Numbered from the stretch's first letter, positions 1 through 14,080 are shown. The stretch: DNA of 64,000 bases from Ophryocystis elektroscirrha (GCA_030141585.1 JAQIFP010000005.1:1-64000), one strand, 5' to 3'. Translations and numbers: made by a program. Notes: generated by a model from the sequence alone, not told the origin.

Positions 1-216
1 GATTCTACCGCAGGTTCCTTTGGAGATTCTACCGCAGGTTCCTTTGGAGATTCTACCGCAGGTTCCTTTGGACATTCTATCACAGGTTCCTTTGGAGATT
101 CTATCACAGGTTCCTTTGGAGATTCTACCGCAGGTTCCTTAAGAGGTTCTGTAACAGGTTCTTTTGAAGGTTCTGTAACAGTTTTTTTTGATGGTTTTGT
201 AACAGATTCAAAAACT
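1..216 (-). repeat. 24-bp coding tandem repeat (PKEPAVES)
   Basis: About nine 24-bp units lie head to tail. The first three are identical, the next three differ by a few bases, and the last three (145-216) are strongly diverged. Read on the minus strand in the frame of the flanking gene each unit encodes the octapeptide PKEPAVES or a variant. The array continues past the left edge, so the copy number is a minimum. Confidence 0.9.
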
Positions 217-3200
217 TTGTTTAATACAATCTTATTTTCCGAGTAAAGTTTCTCTGGACTTTTCAAGGGTACCTCTACTCGAGGGTTTGTAGATGAACTG
301 ATTTTAGGTTTTGAAATACACAAAGTAATTGGTTTTGAGCTGCAAAGTGTTACAAGTTTTGTAGTTACAAGCGTGTCACAAACTTCTTTCGCTCGACATG
401 TATTAGATAATGGTGTTAATTTAGACTCTTCAGGCATAGCGAAATTAGAACCAGATTTATTTATGTGATTCTGAGAAATTACAGTGTTAGATTTTGAAGA
501 TGATTTTTTAGATGAGCTTGCGCTTTCTCTAAACAGTTTATTCTGAGAAACAGAGCTATTCGATGATTTGTTATTTCTTTTTTCAGACATATTATTCTTG
601 CTTATATTATTTATATCAGTGGAATCAATTACATTTTTTTTTTTTATATTCTTAGTTTTTTGCTCCATTGTCTCACTGACATGATTTTCCATGCTTTGAA
701 TGTTAACTTTGGATACGTATTCTTTTAAGTCTTTATTGACTGGAAATTTTTCATCTAATGTGTGCTCATGATTTGCTTTTTGTAGATTGGAATGGTTCAA
801 ATGGAATGTTAAGTCTTTTTTTACTTTGCCTGTTTGAGGATATTTTAGTGATTTTTCGCTTGACTCTACATTCTGATTCTGTTCTTTCGAATATACATGG
901 GTTTTATGGAGTGTACTTTCAGCTTTATCTATATTTGATTTTTTGTTATTGGCATCAATATAATTCTGTAAAAATGATATATTTGAAGCAAGAGTTTTTT
1001 TTGTTTCTGAAGCTGTTCTTTTTTCAGATGTATGAGAATAACTAGACTTCACTGTAGACTTTTTTTTTTTTAGCTTTTTAGTCGTGGAATCATAAGTGTA
1101 GTTTTTTCCTGAAGTCAGATATGTATTTTTTGACATTGTTAAATACCCAAAACTAACACCTGTAGCATCAGAAACATCAGTGTTAGAAATATCAGATTTC
1201 TGACTGCCATTATTAAAATAAACATCGAAATCAGATGCATTCTGTCTATGATATCGATTAACTAAAGCTTCACATGAATTAGCCACATTAATTACATCGT
1301 CAGTATTTTTTGGTCGGTCGCTGTGTCGTGTATCAAATGACTTGGAAGTATTATTCGTTCTTGGTTCAGTGAATTGGTTTTGGTTTGTATTCATAGAAAC
1401 CAAATTATTATAGCTTGAGTTGGTGTGTATAGAAGTTTTTTTGTACGTTTCAATATTTTTTTGTTTATCTTCAATATATACATTTTTATGGGTTGATTTC
1501 TCTGTTACTTTATCAATCGAAATTGAAGATCTATTAGATTCAATATCGTTGTATGAAACATCTTTGTTCACAATTATTTCATTTTTTCCACTTCCTTTTA
1601 AATTTTTTTTCATACATTCGTTCAACATGTTTATATATTGTAAACTTTGCTTTTCATTTTTATAAAATTCCATATTTTTATTTAAAGAAAAATGTTCAAG
1701 TTTATCTGAAAGTAAACTTTTGATTTTAGTCCAATTATTTGTAACATGAGAATCTTTTTGTGATTCTTTATTATATGTATGTGCTTCCGAGACAAGTTCA
1801 TTTTCCGTGAATACGTTGTTTTCAAGTATCGATTTAGACGAAAAACTACTGCTCGAATTATATGAAGATTTGGAATCAACTTGAAACTTCGAGTCACTAT
1901 TTATAAACGTTATATTATTGGTTGCTGATTGATTAATGGGTCTATAAGCACTTTTAATTTCTGTTTCCTCACTTAAATAAGAACGTTTATCATCTTCTTT
2001 ATCTAAATTATTGATTGTTTCAGATTCAGGGTCCATATTGTCATTTATAAAACAGTTCTTGGAAACTTTGTGTGCTTTGTCTTCATTTCTTGAAGCTTCT
2101 TCCTCTTCTTCTTCGAGTAATCCGCGGTGTAGCTTTACATAATCACCAAACTCAAAAGTCTTGTTTTCGCAAGTGTCTTCTTCGTCATTTATCATACTGG
2201 ATAATCGCTTGATTACATTATTGATAATGTCAATACATGCTGGACGTGAAAGATTTTTTTGATTCATTAATTTGAGGTCATTTTTCTCAGAATAGTTTAA
2301 ACAAGTTTCTGATACTAATTTCTCAGTCGTTTTAATTTCCTGATCATTAGTTTGCAAATGATTTTTTTTATCAATTATAGGAAAAATTGAACCATGCGGG
2401 AAAATGTTGTCAACAGCAATACTTTTACAGAGTGTGTTTGAGTCTTTTAATACTTTTTCCTCCGATTTTCCTTTATTTTTGATACTATAAAACTGCTTCA
2501 ATAGAGCTTGAAATTTGTCGTTTTGATTTATATCATCATTACCCGAAAATACATTTTTACTTGTGGAATGAGTCGCTAGCACAGAATCAGAATCGTACAT
2601 TGGAGAAAAAGTTGAAGGAGGAATCAAATTTTTTCTATAATTTAGCTTTTCTGAATTATTATGGATGGAAAAATCTGGTTTATATGTGCTTTCTAAATTT
2701 TTAACAGAAGAGTAATTTTTATCATTTTTTATCGGGCTTGATGGAGCTGTAGCCGACTGTTTATCTCCAAATGGACTTGTGCAATGTTTTCTTCCCACTG
2801 GTATTTCAGAACGCAGCTTCAGCGTGTTAGCTGAATTTTTTTCAAATAATTTAATCAGTTCAGACATTCTGTTAGAGGAAGAATATTTTTTTGAAGAGAA
2901 GTCTTCAGAAAGTTGTTTTGAATCACATATCGTGTTTCGCTTTATTGATCCAACTGGTTTTAAACTCACAAATCTCTCTTTTTCGGAGGATTTAGAACGT
3001 TTCAAATTGCGTGATCCTGGTGGTTTTTTTTCAATTTTAGGTCTCATTGCTTCAAATGCTTTGATAAGTTCTGCTGTCCTTGTTTTTTGATTTCTTGGTG
3101 TCTCTTTTGACCAAGAACGGAGATTTAGTTTAGTATTTTTTCTGAAGTCGTGTTTTGAGTGTTCTGAACGTTTTCGGCCTAAAATTTTATTTAAAAAAAT

Positions 3201-3487
3201 ACTTTTATATTACTTTGTGACTTCAATAATTTTTCATTGAAACAAGTTCTTTTGTCGGATATAGACTCTGTAAAATTTTCTGTTTTTGGAGTAGATGCCA
3301 CATAGTTCTCGGAATCATACATTTGCTTTGTCTATAATAAGTTGTATACACTTATAGATCTTGATGTTATTAAATATATTACTTTGATATTATGCTCTTC
3401 AGTTACATCTTTTTCTACATTTAAATATTCTCTTGGTTTATCTTTGTCAGTAATGAGAGGATATTTTTTAAGCTCTTCATCTGCCAT
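1..3487 (-). CDS. large low-complexity protein with C-terminal tandem repeat, partial
   Basis: Three exons can be rejoined: 3383-3487, 3214-3331 and 1-3178, with introns of 51 and 35 nt that have GT/AG ends and matching phase. The start is ATG at 3487 (MADEELKKYPL). Exon 3 was spot-checked at several places and appears open to the window edge, giving at least 1,130 residues. The protein is rich in S, N, K and E with no recognised domain. A basic stretch near residues 75-160 (RSWSKETPRNQK, KKPPGSRNLKRS) could be a binding region, but that is only a guess. The frame runs into the PKEPAVES repeat at the left edge, so the real C-terminus is outside the window. Function unknown. Confidence 0.7.
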
Positions 3488-3631
3488 AAAATTTTATCAA
3501 AACTAGCAACGTATATCACCCTAGCTAAAATATCAGTATGAAAATATATAGATATATAGATATATTAAAATATAATTACAAGCACTAATTAAAGTCGCTA
3601 GATACAGACACAAGTATATGGAAAAACCAAT

Positions 3632-4488
3632 TTAAATAATACCGTTAAAAAAGTTAGTTTCATCGTTGTCTCCTAATAGATTATTCATAATGCAATCCCA
3701 TTTACGACACTCGGCTTCCGGTTTTTGTTGAAATAATTTATTGGTTTTTTCTAATTCGTTGTCAAGAGATTTTAATAAGTTATCATAAACTGGTTGAGCA
3801 GTTTCTTTATTGTTTGAATTTTTCTAAAATATTACAAGTTTACAAATATTTGAGCACATACTTCAGTTAAATCTTTTAGCAATTGTCTAATATTCTGCTC
3901 AACATTATTTAATACATTTTTCTTTTCCATTAATTCTTGATATTCCCATTGTAGTAACCATTGAGTTTCGACCAGTTGTACACGCCAGACTCTTAACAGC
4001 AATTTTTCAATGGGTTCTTCGTAATTTGTGATATCTGAAAAATTTAACACTAAATTTTCTGCAATTTCATGGATATCTGAGTATAAGTTTCTAAAAATCT
4101 TCTCATAGTCTGTTAGATTTGATTCATCTGCGGCATTAAGTTCATTTAAGTTTTTAGAAGTTAGCAAAGCATGTTTCAGTCTCAGAATTTGATGCTTGTA
4201 ATGTTCGAGTAAACTGATTTGCTGCGCAAGTTTTGAAGCTGTATTAGTGCTTTTGCTATTTAGAATACGAAATTTTGAAATAGCGTATTTCAAAGGTTTT
4301 AAATGTTCTTGAATAACATTCCATTCCTAATTATACAAGTCACTTTTTTCTTTTCGATTAAAATTTTTAATTAAATATAAAGTATATATGCATCATTTAT
4401 CTAAATTTGTTATCATAGCAATACATTTTTTTTTGTTCCAATAAAACTTTATTAAAATTATTATAATACTTACATAGATTGCTAACAT
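3632..4488 (-). CDS. coiled-coil/helical protein, unassigned
   Basis: The main exon ends in a 38-nt intron and a last exon that finishes NNLLGDNDETNFFNGII. Upstream, the frame reads EWNVIQEHLKPLKYAISKF back to an AG. A canonical GTAAGT donor after a five-codon ATG exon at 4488 (MLAIY) restores a start in phase, so that start is likely but unproven. The product is about 240 residues, mostly helical with heptad-like leucines (LEHYKHQILRLKHALL, QWEYQELMEKKN) and several conserved-looking tryptophans. There is no signal peptide or membrane segment. I do not recognise the family; a tether or spindle coiled-coil subunit is possible but unsupported. Confidence 0.55.
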
Positions 4489-6418
4489 TTACTATATATA
4501 TTCTCAACAGTATTTAAAAATTTGAAGCATTAAGTTTCACTTATTTGTATCTTATAAATGTGTCCACGCGTCCTGATTATTATGTGAGATACATGTTCTG
4601 TATCAGGATACATACAAAATCAGTATTCTAGGTAATATCTTATTATTCTTTCACAATTTTCATTCTGAATAGTATAAGTTTTAATTGAACATTTGATTTT
4701 TTCGTATACTTATTAGATCATATATTCATATACATATCAATCATAGCAACATGCGGTAATAATAAAAAATTAAAAACTCATGTACTAATTCATGAAATAA
4801 TACTCAACATATAATGTCTTTCCTGAACAACTAATCCATTTATTTAATTTAGAAGATTCAATCTAAAGAAATAAACTCAAATTTATTTTTTCCAAAATTA
4901 CGTAGTATATCACTAAAATTATCAATTTTTGCAATTATTTTTGATTAGAATCCAATTAATAAATTTTTTTTTTTTTACGTCTAATATTTTAAAATAAATA
5001 TAAAAAAATTAAAAAGTAATGCGATGTTCAAGCAATATTTGAATAATTTGGATTAAATCATAAATCATAAAATATAACTTAGTGTTAGATGTATCGTAAC
5101 TTGAGTTATTATTGATTTTAGCACGAGTGCCATATTAATAGTTATAAGCCCCACATTAAACCACACAAAAGTGCTTCAACTTCATGAAACCGGTTTTTGC
5201 ACATTTAGAATTGTTTTTAAGTATTTCAATTATTGAATAAAACAAAATTTTTAGTATAGGATAATATTTACGAAAAATGTACAATAAATATAGTGGGGTG
5301 ATCAAAAAATATTGCTTATGCCATTTTAAAAAGCAATTTATAACTCTAAAAAACCTAAAAATTTGCAGTGCAATAGATAAATCGGACAAGAGAATTAATT
5401 TAATCATTTTTATAAACTTACATTCATAAATTTTAATTAAGAAGAAATTTTGTTTTTAGTTAGATTTCGAGGTTATGGGAATGCTCAAATTTATACCAAA
5501 AAATAATTCTTATAATATTTGCTCTATTATACAATGTCGTTCAGAACTATCATACAAATAGAACTAGCAATAAGGTATTAATGATCACATCAGGGGAATC
5601 AAACAAAACTAGTCGCACATATTGCAAAAATTAGATACTCAAATTTTCAATGCTTGTAACAACTGATCTAATTTTTCTTGAAGAAGGAAAAAAAAAAAAA
5701 ATTTAAAAAAAAACAGATGTTTTCAGAAATTTTATTCGGATTTTGATTGACAACCGTGGGTACACAGAAAAAGCAGGACATGGTTTTGAAAGACCTGCGG
5801 TAATCTACAAACAATTTTAATATTGATTATTTTGGCTTATTAAAATTAACGAGTAATTTTATAAAATAGAATATTTTTTAGACTTCTAATTTTTTTTTCA
5901 GTAATTAGCAGTAATCTAATCTTGCATTTATTTGTATTATATTTCGCAATATCTCGATAAATTCAAGTCCCCATTCAAACATAATAGAAAGGAATAATAT
6001 ACCATAAGCATTCCCATGCGTTAAGAACTTTTATTAATATGTTCAAGATTTACGGCACATACGGCTTATATTTGTAAAGGTTATGAACATATAAAGAACA
6101 ATGAAACTTGCATCTTTTCACTTGTTTTCGATATTTTCTTTTATAACAATTGTCTTAAAGAAAGACTACAGATTTAGAACAGAAATATTGAGCAATATTA
6201 TAACTTGTTTGAAACAGAGAAATTTAAATTTATCAGTACAAGACCAAATCCTGGAATTATAAGAGAAAGTACATCTTCACAAATCAGAACGGCATTATTT
6301 ATATTTCTAGTCGCTACTAACGCTAGATGATAAATATATTGAATATTCACTCCACGTAAATAAACCTAGTAATAATAAATCGCTAAGTAATCTAGTTCCC
6401 GCTCTTAATCGATTATAA
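4489..6418. other. long AT-rich stretch without a convincing gene
   Basis: About 1.9 kb of very AT-rich sequence with homopolymer tracts (near 4965 and 5690). The only ORF over 80 codons here, on the minus strand at 5156-5407, has no domain and low-complexity hydrophobic composition, so I do not call it. I see no tRNA cloverleaf or protein family. It is the longest apparently empty interval in an otherwise packed window. Confidence 0.5.
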
Positions 6419-6683
6419 ATGGATCCAACCTTTGGAACTACTTCTCTACTTATCGAATATCAAATAAATAGCTCAATTTTGAGTGAAAGAATATCTTTAA
6501 AAGTTGCACTTCAATCGCTTCAAATGGTAAAGTGTCGATTAGCTTTGAAACTTACTGATTATTTACATTGGCGTATTCTCTTGTTACACAACAACCTTAA
6601 AAAATTGATTATTGAGTTGAAATTATTGTGGAGCGAATGTAAGTGTTTCCTGATGTTTACCTATAGTTGAAGATTTCAATTGA
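6419..6683 (+). CDS. small helical protein, tentative
   Basis: ATG at 6419 opens 73 codons (MDPTFGTTSLLIEYQ) ending at a GTAAGT donor. A 28-nt intron (6639-6666) joins to a five-codon tail FEDFN and a TGA at 6681-6683, giving about 78 residues. It is helical and leucine-rich with no transmembrane or known domain. Its last codons overlap the convergent end of TAF7 by a few bases, which fits the compact layout. An unspliced reading would also end soon after the donor. Existence is uncertain. Confidence 0.35.
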
Positions 6684-8474
6684 CGCCAAAATTAATTGAT
6701 GAGGCGTTAGACTTAATGGATTTTTGCTCTTTTTTACTTTTGTGTCGTCTTTGCTTTCGAGTTTGTGTATCTTCTTCATTGGATAACGAGTTGTCAGAAT
6801 TTATTTTGTCTGTTTCATTGGTCATGGTTGAATATGCAAACTTTCGGATTTCTTCCTCTGTAATAATTATAAAAATGGATTAATTATGAAAAATAATTAA
6901 TTATAGAAACTTGTTATACTATTTATAATAAATAGAAATTTATTATTGCACTTCGTATAATAAATAGTTTTTAATAGATAAATCTAAAATTACCAAGTTG
7001 AGCATCTTCTTTTTCCGGATCTACAGCGAACTGCAATTCATCGAACAAATAATCACTTAAATCACTGGGGATATCATCATTTTCATCAAAGCAAAACTCA
7101 ACTTTATTTGTAAATTTGAGTTTATCCTTTAAACTGACATCGTTGATAGACTTTTTCTGAGCATATTTTCTTAATAAAAGATTGGATTTAACATTTTCTT
7201 CATCAAATTGTGAAACTGCCTGGCTTGGCTTCATTTTATGAACAGCTGAATAAAGTATGGGGTTTTCTGGTCCAATAACAGCAGTTACATTTGGTTCAAA
7301 CCCATTATCAATAGCATTTAAATGCTCTTCCATATTAAATTCAGAAGCAGCCTCTAAATAGCATAACTGGTGAGTGCCACGTTGATTTAGTATCTAAAAA
7401 GACTATATGAATATAATCACAATGATTAATAATAGAAAAAACAAATATTTAAAAACAAATTTGTCTTTAATATATAATTATATTAGTATTGTACGTTATT
7501 TGTAATTATTATAATTCGAATATTCTAATATCTTCATAAAAACAGTATTTGATATTTATATAATTAATCTTATATTACTAATATAATAGTTATATTTAAT
7601 GATCCAAAAAAATTTTAGTCTATTCAATTTATTTTACTTAATGACTTTAAACTGTAATAATTAAGTTTTTTAATTATTAACTAATTCCAATAAGTTTTTT
7701 TATAAGCTATATATGGAAATACTTTAAAAAAAATAAACTTACATTACAAATTTCTCTTTCTGCAACAATGACGTCAGATCTATCAAACACATTAAAATTT
7801 TTAAATTTTCTGTGACGAATACGATGAGTCCCTGGGGTTAATCCACTATGCCATTCCCATAATTGTGAGTTTTGAATTTGATTTATATCAAAGGGGATTT
7901 CAGATGTATTAGGATCATACACGTATATCATTTGAGATATATTATTAGATTTAAATAATAAATCTCCCTCTAAACTTTTATAGGCCTCCAGTAAACAAGG
8001 TAATTCAACTAGTATGCCAACCAAATGAACTGCTGAAGAAGAGACTCCTAACTTTTTCTCAACTTGTATTTTAAATAATCGATAGTCATATTCTGGAGTC
8101 GGCGTGATAACTAACCCCAAATCGTCTCCTTTTAAAGAACTAAAATCAAGGATGTCCAAGTCATCTGAAGCAGGTAACTGTTCTCCTAATCTCGAGCGAA
8201 TGATAGCAGCTATGTCATCAGGAAACCTTATAATGCATACTTGTTCTACATCAGAATTTTCTCTGTAGAAAGAAAAAGCGTCACGATAATGCAGTAATTC
8301 GCTTGCATAATAAATTCCTCTTTTAGAGTCACGAACTTCTCCAGTTACTTCAATTGTAACTTTATCTTTAACTGAAATCTGGCTTAATCGTTTGTTATTT
8401 AAACTTTTATTAGACAAGTCATATTGTATTGTGGAACGTTTTTTACGAGTAGAACTTCTTTGAGTGCTCGACAT
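6676..8474 (-). CDS. TAF7: TFIID subunit TAF7
   Basis: A TAF7/TAFII55-type TFIID subunit that acts in RNA polymerase II pre-initiation complexes and is known in animals to restrain TAF1. Three exons (7743-8474, 6994-7393, 6676-6857) give about 437 residues. The TAF7 N-terminal domain is clear: EQVCIIRFPDD near residue 75, then LVGILVELPCLLEAYKS and a SQMIYVYDP segment near residues 150-190. The basic SGLTPGTHRIRHRKFKN motif, the counterpart of the LTPP..N.RKRRF block of the family, follows near 215-230. The C-terminal tail is acidic, then lysine-rich. The start is ATG 8474 (MSSTQRSS); upstream in-frame codons are not ATG. Confidence 0.88.
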
Positions 8475-8715
8475 CAGGTTCAAAAAAGTTTTACCAAAGA
8501 AAAAAAAAAAAAAAATTACAAAATATTTGTAACTATCTAATTGAAGTTACTTTTAGTTATACACCAAAAAAAACGTCAATCATTAGTTCATAGTATCCAG
8601 CAATTTTCTTATACTAAATTATTCTAAGAAAAGCAGTTCCTATAAACCGACTTGAAAAAAAAGATAATTTATTATGTAAATCTGATTTAAACTTTTCTAA
8701 TAAATATGAGATATA

Positions 8716-9408
8716 ATGAGATTTGATGTTCTAAGAAATGATTATGAATTATTGAAACCATTAACTGAAGAGGATGTAGTAGAATCTTTATCGCATCGTG
8801 TAGATTCTCCAATAGTCGACGCATGGCAAACTCCGTTCGACTTTGTTGCGATTCAATCATCTTCGCTTCATAGGAGAGGTAAAGGTGTTATATATTTGTG
8901 TTTGATATTATCTATAATATTTTTAGGAGCAAAGTCCATAAATAATAAAGAATTAACCAATAGTTTGCCTGCTTTTTATTGGTATATACTATTGTCGTTA
9001 ACACTAGATTTCATATTTTTCTTCATAATTGGGTGCTTATTATTTATATGTCGTTGTGTTTTGAATGATTCTGCCATGCTTCAAGCAACTATAGTTTTTA
9101 GTCTTATTCTAAATTTCTTGTCCAAATGTTCCAATATACTGATTTTTTCAATGAGTTTATATTATTTAATACACTACCGATCACACATAGGGAAATACAA
9201 CTTCGTTTTAGCGTTTTGTATATCTCAATTTATGATCAATGTTCCTGTCGTAATTAATTTAGTATTGGCGGCGTATAAAATTATCAAATATAAATTTTCA
9301 AGTTCAACTGATGATCTACTCATACAATTGTCTCATTCTGAGCTATATGAACCGTTAACAGATCCAGAAATACACAGTGTTTCAAAAACGAAATCAACTT
9401 CAGAATAG
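8716..9408 (+). CDS. four-TM membrane protein, unassigned
   Basis: A single-exon gene of 230 residues starting at ATG 8716. After about 55 hydrophilic residues there are four hydrophobic segments at roughly 58-75, 88-115, 120-145 and 160-185, then a hydrophilic acidic tail with repeated ELYEPLTDPE-like sequence. The N-terminus contains a similar motif (DYELLKPLTEEDV), so both ends carry an E/D-L-x-x-P-L-T-(D/E) element that may be a cytosolic sorting or binding motif. There is no signal peptide. I do not recognise the family. It is divergent from TAF7, with about 240 bp between starts. Confidence 0.7.
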   Translation: MRFDVLRNDYELLKPLTEEDVVESLSHRVDSPIVDAWQTPFDFVAIQSSSLHRRGKGVIYLCLILSIIFLGAKSINNKELTNSLPAFYWYILLSLTLDFIFFFIIGCLLFICRCVLNDSAMLQATIVFSLILNFLSKCSNILIFSMSLYYLIHYRSHIGKYNFVLAFCISQFMINVPVVINLVLAAYKIIKYKFSSSTDDLLIQLSHSELYEPLTDPEIHSVSKTKSTSE

Positions 9409-9623
9409 CCAATCGAAGTGTTTGTTATATATTCGATGCAGCTTTATTTATGAAATACTTAAAATCAACATTTCATTATTTGGTATTTATTATTGTGTGT
9501 AACAACCAACACTAACTCTTACTGAGTGAAAAAAAATTATAAGAGTAAAATATTTATTCAAGCATCTTTCAAAATATCTGCGGGAATTTGAAACCTAAAA
9601 TCAATAAATATTAAATTAATCTA

Positions 9624-10218
9624 TTACAAGTTCATAAACTGCTCTTTGTTAATAGATAAATTATCATTGGATATATCATATCCATGCAATAAGCATAATT
9701 CATCAAACTCTTTTGGCTGTAGATTATTTATATCAAAGAATTGTACAGTACCGTCATTTTTTCCCCAACAGATGTGACTATATGTTTTAGTTCGCTCAGT
9801 AATATCATTCCGGTCTCATATCGATCGAAAACCTATATAATAGTTCTAATTCTAATATAATATTTTATTTTTTATATTCAATGACAATTAATGTATATAA
9901 TTACATCAAATGCAGCTTCAACTTCTGCGTAATGAGGTGTAACTTTATAGTTTCGCGAACAGATTGTCAAAAATTCATTAAATGACACAGGCTTATCTGA
10001 TGGATATTCTTGAGCTAATTGCTCAAGTTCCGAAAAAGTCCAATATTGCCCGGCTGCACGAACCGCACATGACAATTCCATGCCATCAATGTAGCCGTCT
10101 CCATCTTTATCAAACCAATCAAAACATTCTTTATACTTAATTATCTGAATATCAGCATATTTTGTATTTCTTTTAATACTTCATCTTCTTCAATACATAT
10201 ACTGTCATTTTCGTGCAT
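9624..10218 (-). CDS. calmodulin-like EF-hand protein
   Basis: Four exons rejoin into about 149 residues; two of the introns are exactly 35 nt. The start is ATG 10218 (MHENDSICIEEDE). The first EF-hand loop is canonical (DKDGDGYIDGME, near residues 25-36). The other three positions keep the EF-hand helical pattern (FDRYETGMILLSELKHI, GYDISNDNLSINKEQF) but lack full calcium ligands. This one-competent-loop pattern is common in apicomplexan myosin light chains and other calmodulin-like subunits. A structural light-chain role is my inference; the partner is unknown. Confidence 0.75.
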
Positions 10219-10404
10219 TTTGCTTTATTTTCAGATTTATCCTTATAATTTTATTCATACAAGGAGAAATTAATGTATAATCAAGTAATATTGACATGAA
10301 TTTATGCTAAATTTATAATTATTACACAAAAAACAATATTTATTTAATATCAATAAAAAGTGTCTGTGATTTTTTTTGAATCATGACTGATACATAAAAT
10401 AGGA

Positions 10405-12399
<1,995 letters not shown>

Positions 12400-12417
12400 T
12401 GACTGTGACTGAATTAT
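12400..12417. promoter_or_regulatory. 18-bp divergent intergenic between two start codons
   Basis: Only 18 bp separate the DHFR-TS ATG (minus) from the ATG of the DIX-like gene (plus). Any promoter must lie inside the opposing coding region or be shared. No motif can be assigned in such a short stretch. Confidence 0.6.
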
Positions 12418-13574
12418 ATGGCTTTAAGCGCTTTTTTTCAAAACATATCTAATTTAGACGAAAAAATAAAAAAACAATATTACAAATACACCAGAATACT
12501 TATTATCTATACTACAGTAAAAATACCATGCATTTCTCATAAGAACCCAGAGCACAAATCTGATGAGTCACTAAATCTTTTTTATATACCTTATTTGAAT
12601 AATGTAACACTGGGGTACATAAAACGCCATATTCCTCTACAGTTATTAGACTCAATTAATGCTAGTATACCAAAATACCGATTCAAAGCTTATAATCCTC
12701 AATATGAGTATGTTTGGAGGGATTTAATAAATGATAATGATTTGATTCATCAGTTTAATAATAAAATAGAGCTCAAAATTATATTATTTCCTAAGATCCT
12801 CAATACTCAACCGAAAATCTCTCTAAAAATAAATAGCCAACCTGAGACCTTTCAAAAAAATCTAGGTATAAAAATATATTTTGATTACCTACAGTAATAA
12901 AATGTTCATCATATGACTTATACGTCTCTATTTATATATATATACATATAGATAAATTGTTTTGTAAAATTATAAAAAAATTGAATAATTATGTAGATTT
13001 AAATGGAAATCAGTTTCAATCTAAATCAACTTCAACTGATTCAAAAAGCTCTTCAAGAACTCAAGGTATGAATATCTGATATCTTTCAATAATCAAAGAA
13101 GCGAAAGCAAAAGATCAAAGTTCTTTGCATAATAAAGGAGGTATTAACGGTTACATTAAATTACAGAATCAGAAATTTTAACAAAAACTTTGGAACGATG
13201 GGCATTTAATTCAGATGAAACACTTAAAGACATAAAAACTTTGCTCTGTTCACTACATGAAGTTAGAAACTTTTAAGATTTGCATTATAATTCAAGGTTC
13301 TATGGGAGAATTGCAACTGGAAACCTTTGTCATTGTCTTCAATTGTCAATTTAAATGAGAATGAGCTTAAAAAGTTATACCGGTACTTGTATAAAAAAAA
13401 AATGCTTCTTTTAGAACAGCAGTACTTATATGCCATCCAGACAAACATACAAAGTCTCCAAATGATACTCAGGTATATACTCAACATAAGTTATATTTAA
13501 TATAGTATCGTGCCCAACACATATTTTCTGCATTAAATCAGTCTTATAAAAATTCTCAAACACATACAATTTGA
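12418..13574 (+). CDS. DIX-like domain plus auxilin-type J-domain protein
   Basis: Exon 1 (12418-12865) encodes a DIX-like domain: VTLGYIKRHIP, KYRFKAYNPQYEYVWRDL, then NDLIHQFNNKIELKI, matching the order ITLG.FK / F....F..V..E / LP.F.G.I of Dishevelled/Axin DIX. Exons 12997-13065, 13099-13140, 13167-13261, 13297-13382, 13415-13472 and 13506-13574 encode an S/T-rich linker and a J domain with HPD (ICHPDKHTKSPN), preceded by TLLCSLHEVLWENCNWKPL and ended by RAQHIFSALNQSYK, as in auxilin/GAK. Downstream introns are 26-35 nt. The DIX part alone would stop at 12897, but the J part has no in-frame ATG, and a GT at 12866 matches phase with three downstream acceptors. The fusion (about 288 residues) is inferred; two genes is the alternative. 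Confidence 0.65.
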
Positions 13575-13681
13575 ACTTAAATAGTTTTCAAGATTTTAGC
13601 AGACTTAAACTATTTGGTTGAAAGCATTTGTCGAAATAATTGAATTTTTACATAATTTTTTTAAAAAAGCATGCATCAAAT

Positions 13682-14031
13682 ATGGTAAACAACGAAGGCG
13701 TTACAGACAACCAGCTTTTAGACAAACTAGAAACCAGAAATTGTCTAGATAACTCAATTAATACATCTAATAAAGAAAAAGAACTCCGAAAGTTTGATTT
13801 TGACATACTATATGGCCCCAGTATCGGTATTTCAAGAGTAAGAAATTATTAATAGTAAAAAAAGAAGAATACATTGTGAATATTATATTAAGTTAGTGAA
13901 AGACTGATAGGTATAAAAGAGCCTTAAAGTTTCATATTGATCCTCCTCCAAAATTTGAATACTTAGTTGATCAAAAAATGATATCCGAAAATGACCAGTA
14001 CTGTTATCATATTCACATAGTATTTATATAG
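13682..14031 (+). CDS. POLD4: DNA polymerase delta small subunit POLD4-like
   Basis: Two exons (13682-13837, 13903-14031) give 94 residues. The C-terminal half carries the POLD4 signature: LRKFDFDILYGPSIGISR, then after the intron TDRYKRALKFHIDPPPKF, corresponding to F(D/E)...YGP..GI.R...RA...GL.PPPEV of the family. The product ends YCYHIHIVFI, like the short hydrophobic tail of the human protein. The acceptor chosen (AAAG at 13902) keeps the RY-KRA block in frame; other acceptors give stops. POLD4 stabilises the polymerase delta holoenzyme. The N-terminus is variable and acidic. Confidence 0.78.
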
Positions 14032-14080
14032 ACAAAGCTATATTACAAAGTTGTTGCACCCGAAAGGATGGAAGTAATGA

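Noticed and set aside
758..1665. Plus-strand ORFs of 80-95 codons opposite the large minus-strand gene
   Set aside because: They lie fully inside the open minus-strand frame and encode F/L/Y-rich sequence typical of the complement of K/E/N/S-rich coding DNA.
5156..5407. 83-codon minus-strand ORF in the empty interval
   Set aside because: No domain, no neighbours in phase, AT-driven composition. Not enough to call a gene.
6680..6883. 67-codon plus-strand ORF
   Set aside because: Antisense to the last TAF7 exon and its intron. The TAF7 frame has a coherent charged tail and in-phase splice sites.
12901..12996. TA-rich coding exon between the DIX-like and J-domain parts
   Set aside because: The frame is open but encodes Y/I repeats from a TATA run and is more likely intron. 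The acceptor at 12996 avoids it, though the other two remain possible.
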